Below are positions 15,177 through 23,471 of a stretch of 28,979 nt of DNA, piece after piece. A model generated the notes under the pieces. The model was not told the DNA's origin, ran no database searches, and saw only the letters and a program-made list of their open reading frames with translations. Source of the DNA: a virus; the IMG/VR virus record IMGVR_UViG_3300044846_001670, positions 1 to 28,979 of that record; one strand, 5' to 3'. Position 1 is the stretch's first letter. Each line of letters begins with the position of its first letter. The position numbers and the translations under genes were made by a program.

Positions 15177-16019
15177 TTAGAATATGCTGTCTACGTCTTC
15201 GCTAAGAGGTGCTGTTGCTACCTCACTAGTATCCCAACTCATAGCAGGTTCGTTAGAAAAAGGACTCTCTACTTCATTGCTTTCAGGAGCATTGTTCTCA
15301 GTGTATTCTTTGAAGGTAAAGCTTCCGTAGAAACTCTTAAAGCCATACTCACCAGTGATTTGCTTAGATACATATTCAGTAATTTTACCACCTACGTTAA
15401 CAAATACCTTAGTGCATACATCTTGGTACTTACCATCTTTAATTCCTAACAGAACTTTAACACCCATGTTAGCTTTGTTAAAGTGAGCAAAGAAATCTAC
15501 CAACTCATTACCCTTACCTTTAGCGATAGAGTTCCAAGAGTCAAGTACAAATGGCTTCTCTTTAGGAGAGATGTTACCATAAGCCTTAAGTAAAGAATAA
15601 ACTGTCTCTTCACCACCCTTAGCTTCACGAGCACTTCTCAAGTCCATTCTGCGAGAAGGGTCTAAAGCAGATTGTGCATCGCTTAAGTCAGCTAAGTTAA
15701 GAGCCCAAGAGGTTCTTGTATAATTATCAATGAATTGTTTCTTACCTGCTTGTGAGGTACGAGTATCATTGTTAACCCACAAAGAGAACTTACCACGCAA
15801 ATCTGTTTTGAAGTCTGGATGGTTTACATACCAGAAATCTAGGCGCATTCCGTTATCTCCTTCGTAGTTAGGTTCTTTAACTTTATCTTCTTCAATTCCC
15901 AAAAGGGCAGCAAGTGCTTTACTAGTTGGGTTTACAGCAACGATTTGGATAGGTGCAAATCCTGTGTACATTTTCTTGCCTGATGAAGGCTCTCTGGTTT
16001 CTAATTCGTCGAATTTCAT
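15177..16019 (-). CDS. Probable single-stranded DNA-binding protein, 280 aa
   Basis: No standard SSB signature is seen, but the overall plan fits phage SSBs: a folded beta-rich body of about 230 residues, then a Ser/Asn/Glu-rich linker (NAPESNEVESPFSNEPAMSW) and an acidic end finishing D-V-D-S-I-F, similar to the acidic tail ending in Phe that recruits partner proteins in SSBs. It lies between the Sak4-like ATPase and primase-like genes, the usual place for an SSB. A terminator follows at once, as often seen for an abundant product. The alternative is another replication accessory protein. Confidence 0.5.
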   Translation of the reverse strand: MKFDELETREPSSGKKMYTGFAPIQIVAVNPTSKALAALLGIEEDKVKEPNYEGDNGMRLDFWYVNHPDFKTDLRGKFSLWVNNDTRTSQAGKKQFIDNYTRTSWALNLADLSDAQSALDPSRRMDLRSAREAKGGEETVYSLLKAYGNISPKEKPFVLDSWNSIAKGKGNELVDFFAHFNKANMGVKVLLGIKDGKYQDVCTKVFVNVGGKITEYVSKQITGEYGFKSFYGSFTFKEYTENNAPESNEVESPFSNEPAMSWDTSEVATAPLSEDVDSIF

Positions 16020-16040
16020 AATTTTTTGTCTTTAAGTTTT

Positions 16041-16736
16041 TTATTTGGTTTTTGTTGGTACTTCTTCTGCGTAATAAGTGTCAATAGATTGACATACAAG
16101 GCTTAGGTCATTTGGAATCAATGTGTCAGCAAACATATCCATAGGGCTCTTCGCAGGATAGTTTCTAAAACGGTTGGTTACAAAATTGTAAGTTGGTTTT
16201 TCCTCTTTGTCTTCACCTACGTGAGTGTAAAGACAAATAGTAAACAATCCCTCGAGAACAATTTGAGAATCTAATGCTTTGCCGATAGTCTTAATCTTCT
16301 GACCTACAATATTTCCATTATCCTCTATGTTTTCTGAGTGAGTGATGTAGAATACTTTAAGGTCATTACGAAGCTTACGAGCTGTAGTAAGCATGTTGGT
16401 TACATCCTTAGCTAAGTTTACAAATTTACCAAAACCTACTTCGTTGGCTTTCTTCATCATAAGGAAAGACATAGAGTAGATAGCATCATCCATAATTACA
16501 TTCTTGATGTGTGGTGCTTTCTCGCTGATTTGTTGTAACAAAGCTGTGATTTGAGCGATCTCATCTACTTCCATGTAGTTCTTTGACTCAGTGTTGTAGA
16601 GTTTCTCTGCTCCTTTGAAAGGCAATTCTTTCCGTGCTACGTTAATAATAAAGGTTTCTTTGGGATCGAGGGTTCTGATAGAGGTAGATTTACCTGTACC
16701 TGAAGGTCCTACAATGGCAATTAGTTTTGAACTCAT
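16041..16736 (-). CDS. Sak4-like RecA-fold ATPase
   Basis: A 231-residue P-loop ATPase: Walker A GPSGTGKST (10-18), Walker B VIMDD (80-84) and a sensor-like ITHSE (131-135). Size and layout fit the Sak4/AAA_24 type of phage single-strand annealing or RecA-like recombinase, which pairs with SSB. It lies directly before the SSB-like gene, a common arrangement. Role inferred: recombination or recombination-dependent replication. A plain NTPase of other function is possible. Confidence 0.72.
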   Translation of the reverse strand: MSSKLIAIVGPSGTGKSTSIRTLDPKETFIINVARKELPFKGAEKLYNTESKNYMEVDEIAQITALLQQISEKAPHIKNVIMDDAIYSMSFLMMKKANEVGFGKFVNLAKDVTNMLTTARKLRNDLKVFYITHSENIEDNGNIVGQKIKTIGKALDSQIVLEGLFTICLYTHVGEDKEEKPTYNFVTNRFRNYPAKSPMDMFADTLIPNDLSLVCQSIDTYYAEEVPTKTK

Positions 16737-16754
16737 ATATTTATTTTATTTGGT

Positions 16755-17078
16755 TTATTTGGTTTCTTCAATTTCTTCTATTCGGTCTATGACATCGTCT
16801 TCTGTATCCCAGCCAAAGTTGCCTACAAAGTGCACAGCGGCAGTGAAACAGTTTTCAATATTTCTTTCAGGGTCAATCAGTAGTTCTTCTCTCATATCTT
16901 TATTGTTGTAAAGTTCTGAGGAAAGCCACATCAAGAAGTTGTCTTCTTGTTCTATGGTCCATGTGTGTTTTTCATACCAGCCATCTTCTTTACAGTCGAT
17001 AGTAGTATAGTCTACGTTAATAACGTCACACATGTGTTTGATTATTCTAATTAAATACGGGTTCTGTTGTTCATCCAT
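16755..17078 (-). CDS. Hypothetical protein, 107 aa
   Basis: An acidic helical protein with EQEDNFLMWLSSELYNNKDM followed by a segment ending FVGNFGWD; this W/E-rich pattern recurs, as I recall, in small proteins of Bacteroidetes phages, without known function. It is placed 3 bases after the helicase gene and 18 before the Sak4-like gene, so it is part of the replication operon. Confidence 0.65.
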   Translation of the reverse strand: MDEQQNPYLIRIIKHMCDVINVDYTTIDCKEDGWYEKHTWTIEQEDNFLMWLSSELYNNKDMREELLIDPERNIENCFTAAVHFVGNFGWDTEDDVIDRIEEIEETK

Positions 17079-17081
17079 TCT

Positions 17082-18194
17082 TTACATTTTTAAAAATCGT
17101 TCGTAATGATTGCTTACTGGGTTATTCATATCCTGTGGTCTAGGTAACTCTTGGAACTCTCCGTTAGCTCCATTAAAGTATAGTCCTATGCTTGAGTTTT
17201 CTAAGCCATAGTAACGGTCTTTAAGGAATTTAAGGGAGCGATACTTGTTACCTAAGATACTTACATCATATCCATTATGAGTAGCGATGTTGTATCTAGC
17301 AGGACTGAATAGACCAATAACAATTTCGTAGTCTTGGTGTACACCTTTGTTGATGTGGAGTTCTTCCATTGATGGTTCTAGTTTCTCTTCCATCAATTGA
17401 CCTTTGTAGGTGTAAGTCTGTTTCTCTGATGCAGGTGTCTGCTGATGTACAATTACATTAATCATCTTATAACGCTTAGAGAAGACCTCTAATACGTAAT
17501 CTTTAACCATAAAGTCAAAGGTTTGATAAGACGATAATTTAATCTTGGTATCAGGAGCTACCTCATTAGATAAAAGACTAATGTGGTCTAAAATAAAAAA
17601 TACCCATACATCATCTGACTTATACTTGTAGCCTGTGATTAACTTCTTACCGTCTTCGAGTTCTTTGTATGTGTGCTCTCCGATTTCAGGGTTATCAAAA
17701 TAGGCTCTAATATACTTAGACATACCCGTAGGGTTTCTAATGTAATCAACTACTTCTACGATCTCTTGTAAGTTATAGATGAATCTTTCAGCATCTTTAA
17801 CCTTAGCCATAAGATCGTTAGTCATAGTGTAATTACCAATAGACTTTAATTGTTGTACGCTAATAGTTACCCTGTGTTTCTCATACATGTAGATTGAGAT
17901 AAAAGATAACCAGAAGTCTGTAGCACTTTCTTCTAAAGCAAAGTAGAAGATTTTAGGTTGTATAGAACTCTTGTTTAAGCGTACTTGCTTGTAGATGTTT
18001 AAGATAGTCATGTACTTAGCAAACTTTGACTTACCTACACCTGATGCAGCTGTTAAACAAGTAATAGAACCTTTAGTAAATCCTCCGTAATGTTCTCCTA
18101 GTCTAGGAAATGGAGGAGGGATAGAAGTTAATCCCCCCTCTTCCTTCACTAGTTTATTACGTTCAATCTGCCCAATTAATTGTCCAAACTCCAT
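17082..18194 (-). CDS. DnaB-like replicative helicase (RecA-fold)
   Basis: A 370-residue helicase lacking the DnaB N-terminal domain. Walker A is SGVGKSK (51-57), the catalytic Glu lies in ALEES (86-90), Walker B is FFILDH (199-204, Asp203), and the sensor motif is VIVHQQTPASEK (247-258). Near the end, KFLKDRYYGLENSSIGLYF resembles the arginine-finger/K-x-R region of DnaB/T7 gp4. It would unwind the fork for the family A polymerase and act with the primase-like protein. Encoded just after a candidate accessory protein and before the Sak4-like ATPase. Confidence 0.85.
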   Translation of the reverse strand: MEFGQLIGQIERNKLVKEEGGLTSIPPPFPRLGEHYGGFTKGSITCLTAASGVGKSKFAKYMTILNIYKQVRLNKSSIQPKIFYFALEESATDFWLSFISIYMYEKHRVTISVQQLKSIGNYTMTNDLMAKVKDAERFIYNLQEIVEVVDYIRNPTGMSKYIRAYFDNPEIGEHTYKELEDGKKLITGYKYKSDDVWVFFILDHISLLSNEVAPDTKIKLSSYQTFDFMVKDYVLEVFSKRYKMINVIVHQQTPASEKQTYTYKGQLMEEKLEPSMEELHINKGVHQDYEIVIGLFSPARYNIATHNGYDVSILGNKYRSLKFLKDRYYGLENSSIGLYFNGANGEFQELPRPQDMNNPVSNHYERFLKM

Positions 18195-18196
18195 AA

Positions 18197-18763
18197 TTAC
18201 AAAATTTGATGACTATTGTAGGCTGGACCTGTGCCATTCTTTAACTCCTCACACCATTTGGCTAAGTCGCTTTGGTCTACGCCATCTATCTTTTTGTAAA
18301 TAAAGTAACCACACTCTCTAATGAATCTGATATTTCCTTGAGACTTAAGTGTACTTATGTAGAGATCTGTTGCTTGTGATATTTCTTCAAGAGTATAGTC
18401 GTACTCACTGATAAATCTAATTAAGCGTTTTACTACGCTAGACTTGTCTGTGGTTTTACCTGATACTCCTAGATTCTTAGCACTAAACTTACCTACAAAC
18501 TCAGCTAACCAGTTAGCAGAGATAACAATCTCTTTCTTTGCTGAGGGTTTGTTGACATGTTTGTTAGCAAGTGATTCAATTACAGAAGGCTTGGGAGCAA
18601 TCAACTCTCCAATAGACTTAGAAAAGTCTAAGTCTTCTAGTGCTTTAGGTGTCCAACTATAAGTAGTTCCGTTATGTAGAAGTTTCTCTTCGTAAATCCA
18701 CTTGTCTATCATCTTCTCCTTCTGTAGCAGTGCCCAGAGGACTTCGTAAAACGTTTTCTTCAT
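18197..18763 (-). CDS. Hypothetical replication-region protein, possible helicase accessory/loader
   Basis: A 188-residue protein with no recognised family. It is mostly charged and helical; the middle (KKEIVISANWLAEFVGKF) and the C-terminal VDQSDLAKWCEELKNG are the most structured-looking parts. It ends 2 bases before the helicase gene, a common location for helicase loaders, but there is no P-loop and the assignment is purely positional. Its first 92 bases overlap the preceding gene in another frame. Confidence 0.6.
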   Translation of the reverse strand: MKKTFYEVLWALLQKEKMIDKWIYEEKLLHNGTTYSWTPKALEDLDFSKSIGELIAPKPSVIESLANKHVNKPSAKKEIVISANWLAEFVGKFSAKNLGVSGKTTDKSSVVKRLIRFISEYDYTLEEISQATDLYISTLKSQGNIRFIRECGYFIYKKIDGVDQSDLAKWCEELKNGTGPAYNSHQIL

Positions 18764-18950
18764 CTGTTGGTTTTATTAAAGTAAAGTTTACCCCCTTAAA
18801 GATTTCCTGAGAATTAATCTTTATTGGGTCTACAAAGATAGGCAAATTCTCATCTTTTTGCAAGAGAATTTGGTCTTCTATCCACATTTTTTTCATAAAA
18901 AGAAAGTCTGGATGTGACTCCAGACTTTCTCCATAGTGTTCTATTTCCAT
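18672..18950 (-). CDS. Hypothetical protein, 92 aa
   Basis: An acidic protein starting MEIEHYGESLESHPDFLF, 3 bases after the metallopeptidase stop. Residues 1-62 look like a normal soluble protein. The last 30 residues (RSPLGTATEGEDDRQVDLRR) lie in the 92-base overlap with the next gene and have a composition expected from an out-of-frame reading, so the functional part may be the N-terminal two thirds. No family recognised. Confidence 0.5.
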   Translation of the reverse strand: MEIEHYGESLESHPDFLFMKKMWIEDQILLQKDENLPIFVDPIKINSQEIFKGVNFTLIKPTDEENVLRSPLGTATEGEDDRQVDLRRETST

Positions 18951-18953
18951 AGA

Positions 18954-20381
18954 TTAAAGTTTGACAATTTCCTCGAAAGGAACTTCTCCAGCTTTGCAGT
19001 CTTTCATCATCGTCTCAATGAAATCTTGCTCGTCTTCAGGTACGTTAAAGATGCTTTCGCATTCATAACAATAACTGTTAAGTAACAAATCATTTGTAAC
19101 GTGAAGTTTATCACCTAGACAGTTAGGACAGATACCTTCCATCATCATTTCATCAAGGTCTGCTTGCTTGTAAAGAACCTTTGATTTGTTGCTGAATGAT
19201 TCTAGTCCTTCTCTTAGTCTTGGGTCTTGATACTGAGGGTAACATTCTGTCATCCATTCGCTGTAGATTTCATACTCTTCTTCTGCTGCGGCTTCTTCTG
19301 CTTTATCTTTATCATAAGCAACATCTCCAAAAGGATCTAACATGTCCAAGGGATCTTCTGGTCTAGACCAGTGCTTTGAACTTTTAGCAGAAGCCAATTT
19401 GCTTTTTGGAGGCATCCACTCTCCCTTCTGTATGTCATAGTACCAATCTTCATCATCATCATCCCAGATATTAATCTGCTTAGCACCTGTTCCCAAGTAA
19501 GTAGAACTAGATTTAGTCTTACTACCTCCATAAGGAAGCTCAGAACGAAGATTAGGTACAGGGAAGGTAAGAGGAATGTTTCTCTCAGCTATTTTAACTA
19601 ATAAGTCATAAGTAAAACTGAAGGCGTTAATCATCAAAGCAACACTTGCTACCTCACTGTCTCCGTGTTCATTAAAGTAGCCGCATGATTGGTTAAATGA
19701 AGATACTTTTAGTCCTCGCTGACGAAGTTTGCCCACGTCTGTAGCCGTACCTGAGTTAAGAGAGTAGCCATACTTATCCATCAAAGGATCTAGCAAATCA
19801 TAGTGGTCAGGATTGAAAGTCTGAACTCCATTAGTAAATTTGATAAAGTCATTTGTATAGGATCTGCGATCTAGCTGTGCAACAACTAAAGAGTTATCAA
19901 AGAAACTCATATCGCAGTTTCCACTACCGATACAACCCCTTTCTTCCGCATAGAACAATGCTACTTTACAGTTTGGAAGCACCTTAAGCATTTGAATAGC
20001 AAAGCATACACCTACAGAGTCATCGAGACCTAAGCCACACTGTTCACCTCTTGCATTGTCAAAGCCAAAAATCCACTCATCTGTTTTGAAGATTCGCATA
20101 CCTACATGATAGTCTTGAGCTGTGTCATAATGAGCTACAATAGTAGGATAGAATTCTGCTGCTCCTTTTGTGCAATAGATATTGCCTCCTTTCTCATACA
20201 CAGTAACTCCTTCGATCTTAGAGATAAGCTCTATAAGCCAATCTTTCTTAATTGCTTCGAGTTCTGGTTGATAAGTAGGACTTTGTTGATACATAATATC
20301 AAATAGTAGATCAAAGTCTACTGGAAAATCACCCTTAATGGTGTGGTCTATTGCTTCTAGTTTGTTTGTTGTGTATTTCAT
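18954..20381 (-). CDS. M20/M28-like zinc metallopeptidase with C-terminal zinc ribbon
   Basis: A 475-residue protein. The first 270 residues match the co-catalytic di-zinc peptidase fold: AHYDT (His84, Asp86), GLGLDDSVG (bridging Asp near 121), AEERG (Glu146/147), QLDRR (Asp171) and NEHGDSE (His239), i.e. the full ligand set for an amino- or carboxypeptidase/deacetylase. A disordered acidic, Asp/Glu/Lys-rich stretch (about 320-390) follows, then a zinc ribbon CPNC (418-421) and CYEC (438-441). A peptidase inside a replication operon is unusual. No signal peptide is seen, so it acts in the cytoplasm. Substrate unknown. Confidence 0.75.
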   Translation of the reverse strand: MKYTTNKLEAIDHTIKGDFPVDFDLLFDIMYQQSPTYQPELEAIKKDWLIELISKIEGVTVYEKGGNIYCTKGAAEFYPTIVAHYDTAQDYHVGMRIFKTDEWIFGFDNARGEQCGLGLDDSVGVCFAIQMLKVLPNCKVALFYAEERGCIGSGNCDMSFFDNSLVVAQLDRRSYTNDFIKFTNGVQTFNPDHYDLLDPLMDKYGYSLNSGTATDVGKLRQRGLKVSSFNQSCGYFNEHGDSEVASVALMINAFSFTYDLLVKIAERNIPLTFPVPNLRSELPYGGSKTKSSSTYLGTGAKQINIWDDDDEDWYYDIQKGEWMPPKSKLASAKSSKHWSRPEDPLDMLDPFGDVAYDKDKAEEAAAEEEYEIYSEWMTECYPQYQDPRLREGLESFSNKSKVLYKQADLDEMMMEGICPNCLGDKLHVTNDLLLNSYCYECESIFNVPEDEQDFIETMMKDCKAGEVPFEEIVKL

Positions 20382-20386
20382 TGTTT

Positions 20387-22408
20387 TTAAATTAAAAATT
20401 GATCAGGACTTTCAGCAGTCTCTGATTCTGTTGGTAAGTGTTGACTTAACTCTTCAACTGCTTCTGCAAGACTCTCTATAGTCAAGTTATTCTCAATAAC
20501 TCCGATAAAAGTGTTATTATAAACTTGACTTGGGTGATAGAAACGATAAGGACTACTAGAAGAAGTACTGCTTGTCAGTATAATAGTACTTGAAGTTGTA
20601 ACCCCAGTTGTTGGGTGCGCAGTAATAGTAGTAAGAGGCTCACTATAATCTTCTGTAGTTTCTTCTGGCTTATTCTCATCATCTGGGTGATAAAAGGATC
20701 CGTTGATCAGTTCATACGTATGCTCATTATGAATAAAGAAACCAAAACCATTCTCATATTGTCTGAGATAATCATCGTTTTCATATGCATAATCTCCATC
20801 AAACAATTCTACAGCTCGATTTCTTAATACAGGGTCACTATTATAGTCTTGTACGAAGTCATCTCGATCTGTAAAATTAGCATCCATCACCTCTGAATAG
20901 ATAGAACAATCACCACAACATCTTTCGTCTACATATCTACCTGCGTCTATATGGCAAGAATCATCATATTCTATCTCTGCATCACAAACAACACAACATA
21001 TAGTATCAGGGAGACCTGAGTGGTTATAGAAATTACCTCCAGTACACCTAAGGGTATAGTGATGGCCTTCTCCATAGTTACTTAAGACTTGATCGTCAGG
21101 ATGGTAACAGTAAAGAGTATCTACGTAAGGAAACTGATTAATTCCAGTTAAATCTATCTTAACAGAATAACGTTCTGATGTTTGCCAGATCCTCTTATAG
21201 TTAGCGGATTCTAGAGCAGTTTTAAGTAAGTTCTCAGTTTCGGTTTTAGTAGAATAGATTCTATCGTAAGCCCACTGGTTACCTAGATTCCACAGAATAG
21301 CTCTAGCTGCTACTTTATTGGCTCTCATAAGTACTCCTATCTTAACCTTAGAAGGATCTCTAGTATACATCTCGAAGTATGATTGACATCTTTCATAACG
21401 CATACAAGAGCTACCTAAAGTATTACTGTGGGCGTGATAGTTGTCTTCGTCATAAGCCCACTTAATTTGTTGTCCTTCCATAATTCTAAAATCATATAGA
21501 GGATTAGAGATTGTGATAAGAGAGGCATAAGATTCTGAGAACGTAGTGATATCCCTATCAGAATATTTATCTTTAAAAATCCTACGAATAAGTTTACCTA
21601 CAGAAGTATGATAACGCTTCTTATAGTTCCATACCTCAGGTAATACTACTTCAGTATTTTCAAACTCTACACCTATTATATGAGGATAAGTAGTAGTTAT
21701 AGTAAGACCTGCTTGGTCAATAGAGAAGCCATTAATACCATACACTACACTGTGTCTGATAAGAAGAGGTTCCGAGTCTTGTTCTAATCTAGGTATATTG
21801 TAAGAGTAAGAAACTTCCTCATCCACTCCATTAGTGTGACTTGTATAACGATTAGCAGTAAAAGAACCTTTCTTTTCATAGAATTCTTTGATAGGATAAA
21901 CTAAGTTATTTAAGTGACGAGCAGTAAGAGTAAGTCTTTTAGTATAAATAGCCTCTGAGTCTCCATATAATCTTGTTTTACCTATGTGTAGTATTAACAC
22001 AGTACCAGGTCTAATCATCTGCATTCTTGTTTCTTCGCCTTCTAATCTATTTTTACGGTCTTCGTCTAGATAAGAAAGTTTGCTGTAGTCTGCTTGTGAT
22101 AAACCAAGATAATTACAATACTTAGAGCCTTCTGGGACTCTTTTAAGCGATAATAAGTCATCTACTATGTCCTTTACGATTTGGGGGACATCAGTAGCCT
22201 TAAGTTTAATTAAGCGTCTTTTTAGATCCTTGTGCATTACAAACTTGTCTGTTAAGACTTTACGTGCACGTTTCACTTTAGGAGCATGAATAGCAGAGAC
22301 TTCAATAGTTTTTTCTGCTTTTTCTAAAAACTCCGTAGAGAATGGATCATCAAAGATTTGAAGTTGTTGGCCTGCAATTAGGCCTGCTGATTCTAATTCT
22401 TCTGGCAT
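20387..22408 (-). CDS. Large phage protein of unknown function with Cys cluster and Ser/Thr-rich tail, 673 aa
   Basis: No named family is recognised, though segments such as SSCMRYERCQSYFEMYT then RANKVAARAILWN and DRIYSTKTETENLL recur, as I recall, in large phage proteins of unknown role. The N-terminal 60 residues are basic and disordered. About residues 505-545 hold a dense Cys/His cluster (CCVVCDAEIEYDDSCHIDAG; DERCCGDC) that probably binds zinc. A Ser/Thr-rich linker (SSTIILTSSTSSSSPYR) lies near 620-640, ending in an acidic tail. It is the first gene after a terminator. No membrane segment or signal peptide. Confidence 0.75.
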   Translation of the reverse strand: MPEELESAGLIAGQQLQIFDDPFSTEFLEKAEKTIEVSAIHAPKVKRARKVLTDKFVMHKDLKRRLIKLKATDVPQIVKDIVDDLLSLKRVPEGSKYCNYLGLSQADYSKLSYLDEDRKNRLEGEETRMQMIRPGTVLILHIGKTRLYGDSEAIYTKRLTLTARHLNNLVYPIKEFYEKKGSFTANRYTSHTNGVDEEVSYSYNIPRLEQDSEPLLIRHSVVYGINGFSIDQAGLTITTTYPHIIGVEFENTEVVLPEVWNYKKRYHTSVGKLIRRIFKDKYSDRDITTFSESYASLITISNPLYDFRIMEGQQIKWAYDEDNYHAHSNTLGSSCMRYERCQSYFEMYTRDPSKVKIGVLMRANKVAARAILWNLGNQWAYDRIYSTKTETENLLKTALESANYKRIWQTSERYSVKIDLTGINQFPYVDTLYCYHPDDQVLSNYGEGHHYTLRCTGGNFYNHSGLPDTICCVVCDAEIEYDDSCHIDAGRYVDERCCGDCSIYSEVMDANFTDRDDFVQDYNSDPVLRNRAVELFDGDYAYENDDYLRQYENGFGFFIHNEHTYELINGSFYHPDDENKPEETTEDYSEPLTTITAHPTTGVTTSSTIILTSSTSSSSPYRFYHPSQVYNNTFIGVIENNLTIESLAEAVEELSQHLPTESETAESPDQFLI

Positions 22409-22436
22409 ATTATTTTAGGTTAAATGGGTTTAAATG

Positions 22437-22461
22437 AAAAAAGCACCCCTAGAGGTGCTTT
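22437..22461 (-). terminator. Rho-independent terminator after the 22484 gene
   Basis: AAAGCACC pairs perfectly with GGTGCTTT around a 6-base loop, followed by TTT on the minus strand (a run of six T in total). It is the strongest terminator in the window. Confidence 0.85.
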
Positions 22462-22483
22462 ATTAGTTTAATTTAGATTTAAT

Positions 22484-22687
22484 TTAAATGTTTTCTGGTG
22501 TTTGTTCGCTGTCTCTTGTGTAACGATGTGCTAGTAATAGGTTTTTTTCTTCTAGTGTTTTCTTAAAAGCTTTGTCTCGTTCTCTTTCTGAGTAGAATTT
22601 GTAGTCTTCATTCTTCTTCATTGTCTTTACAATCAGGTGATATTCTACCACCGTACCATTCTCGCTTAATGTATAGTTAGAACTCAT
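22484..22687 (-). CDS. Small hypothetical protein, 67 aa
   Basis: The start is placed at 22687 (MSSNYTLSENGTVVEYHLIV) because its ATGA overlaps the stop of the small membrane protein gene; the open frame upstream to 22789 would lie inside that gene. The protein has a beta-like start and a charged helix (YKFYSERERDKAFKKTLEEK). No family recognised. A terminator follows. Confidence 0.6.
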   Translation of the reverse strand: MSSNYTLSENGTVVEYHLIVKTMKKNEDYKFYSERERDKAFKKTLEEKNLLLAHRYTRDSEQTPENI

Positions 22688-22836
22688 TCTGCAAAGATAG
22701 CTAATAAGTTTATTATTAGCCCTGCTACAATGGAGAGGAGGGAGATAAAGAGAAGAGAGTATGCGAAGAACTCGTTGGTACTCATACACCTAGTGTTCTT
22801 CAGTTTTTTTCCTATTTCCTTACAAGCTTCCTTCAT
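22684..22836 (-). CDS. Small single-span membrane protein, 50 aa
   Basis: The frame starts MKEACKEIGKKLKN at 22836, overlapping the previous gene by 17 bases, and ends at TGA 22686..22684, overlapping the next start as ATGA. A basic N-terminus of about 18 residues is followed by a hydrophobic run (FFAYSLLFISLLSIVAGLII) long enough for one membrane helix, with the positive N-terminus expected inside. Both overlaps fit coupled phage genes. Function unknown; such proteins can act in membrane-linked phage functions, but nothing here specifies one. Confidence 0.65.
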   Translation of the reverse strand: MKEACKEIGKKLKNTRCMSTNEFFAYSLLFISLLSIVAGLIINLLAIFAE

Positions 22837-23047
22837 TTTTGTTTATTTCCTTTCTAACGTCTTTCCAAAACAATATAGCATTCTGCATAGAACGATCTTT
22901 AACGTAGTTGTCCATATCTGTGTATTCTGCTATAATCTTGTCAATTGTGTAATTCGCAATCTGTCTGTAAGCGTAACCGTTCATTTGGAACCCTAATCCC
23001 ATTAGGATTTCTTGTTCCATAGCTTCTGCTTGTTGTTTGGGAGTCAT
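22820..23047 (-). CDS. Small hypothetical protein, about 75 aa
   Basis: The ATG at 23047 (MTPKQQAEAMEQEI) is preferred because small Bacteroidetes-phage proteins beginning MTPK-x-x-A-E are frequent as I recall, and it lies just after the upstream stop; an alternative ATG at 23086 adds 13 residues and overlaps that gene by 26 bases. The protein is helical and acidic, with a possible YRQIANYTIDKIIAEY helix. Function unknown. Confidence 0.6.
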   Translation of the reverse strand: MTPKQQAEAMEQEILMGLGFQMNGYAYRQIANYTIDKIIAEYTDMDNYVKDRSMQNAILFWKDVRKEINKNEGSL

Positions 23048-23060
23048 AAGGTGAACAAAG

Positions 23061-23471
23061 TTAAAGTTTTTCTGCTCGTTCGTCAAATCTATATTTCAAT
23101 TCTTCCATAAAAACTTCTTTGTAAAAGTCAGAAATTTGATGTTGTGTCTTTAGGATAGCTTCAATATGATCTGAGTCTAAGTCTTTAAGAAGTTTGTAAA
23201 CTAAAGGTTGTTTACCGTCTTTACCTCTGGTTCCCCAGTGTACAGCTGATCTCCTTGTAATGTGAGAGCCATCGTCATAAACGCTTAACTCTTCGTAAGT
23301 ACCTACGTTTCTTCTTAAATAGTCTGTACCTCCGTCAACCATAAGAACCTCTTTAGTTAAAGTGTCCTTATATTCAACGTAGTTATGTCTATTGTAAGAA
23401 GTTAAGATAGTACCATCTGGTGTCTTAATTCTATTTAATAGAATTCTTAAAATTTTAGATTCTGTTGTCAT
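23061..23471 (-). CDS. Conserved phage protein of unknown function, 136 aa
   Basis: A soluble protein with marked motifs: TSYNRHNYVEYKD, MVDGGTDYLRRNVG, VHWGTRGKDGKQPLVYKLLK and LDSDHIEAILKTQ. I recall this pattern as a frequent hypothetical protein of tailed phages, without assigned function. The His and Asp/Gly motifs hint at an enzymatic or nucleic-acid-related role, but no catalytic set can be named. It overlaps the GNAT gene by 17 bases. Confidence 0.75.
   Translation of the reverse strand: MTTESKILRILLNRIKTPDGTILTSYNRHNYVEYKDTLTKEVLMVDGGTDYLRRNVGTYEELSVYDDGSHITRRSAVHWGTRGKDGKQPLVYKLLKDLDSDHIEAILKTQHQISDFYKEVFMEELKYRFDERAEKL

Noticed and set aside
19337-19531. A 64-codon minus-strand frame inside the metallopeptidase gene
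   Set aside because: It is a second frame within a well-supported gene, covering its disordered acidic part; Met-rich composition reflects the GAT repeats.
22688-22789. Longer start for the 67-aa protein
   Set aside because: The added residues lie entirely within the small membrane protein gene in another frame, while the ATG at 22687 has an ATGA junction.
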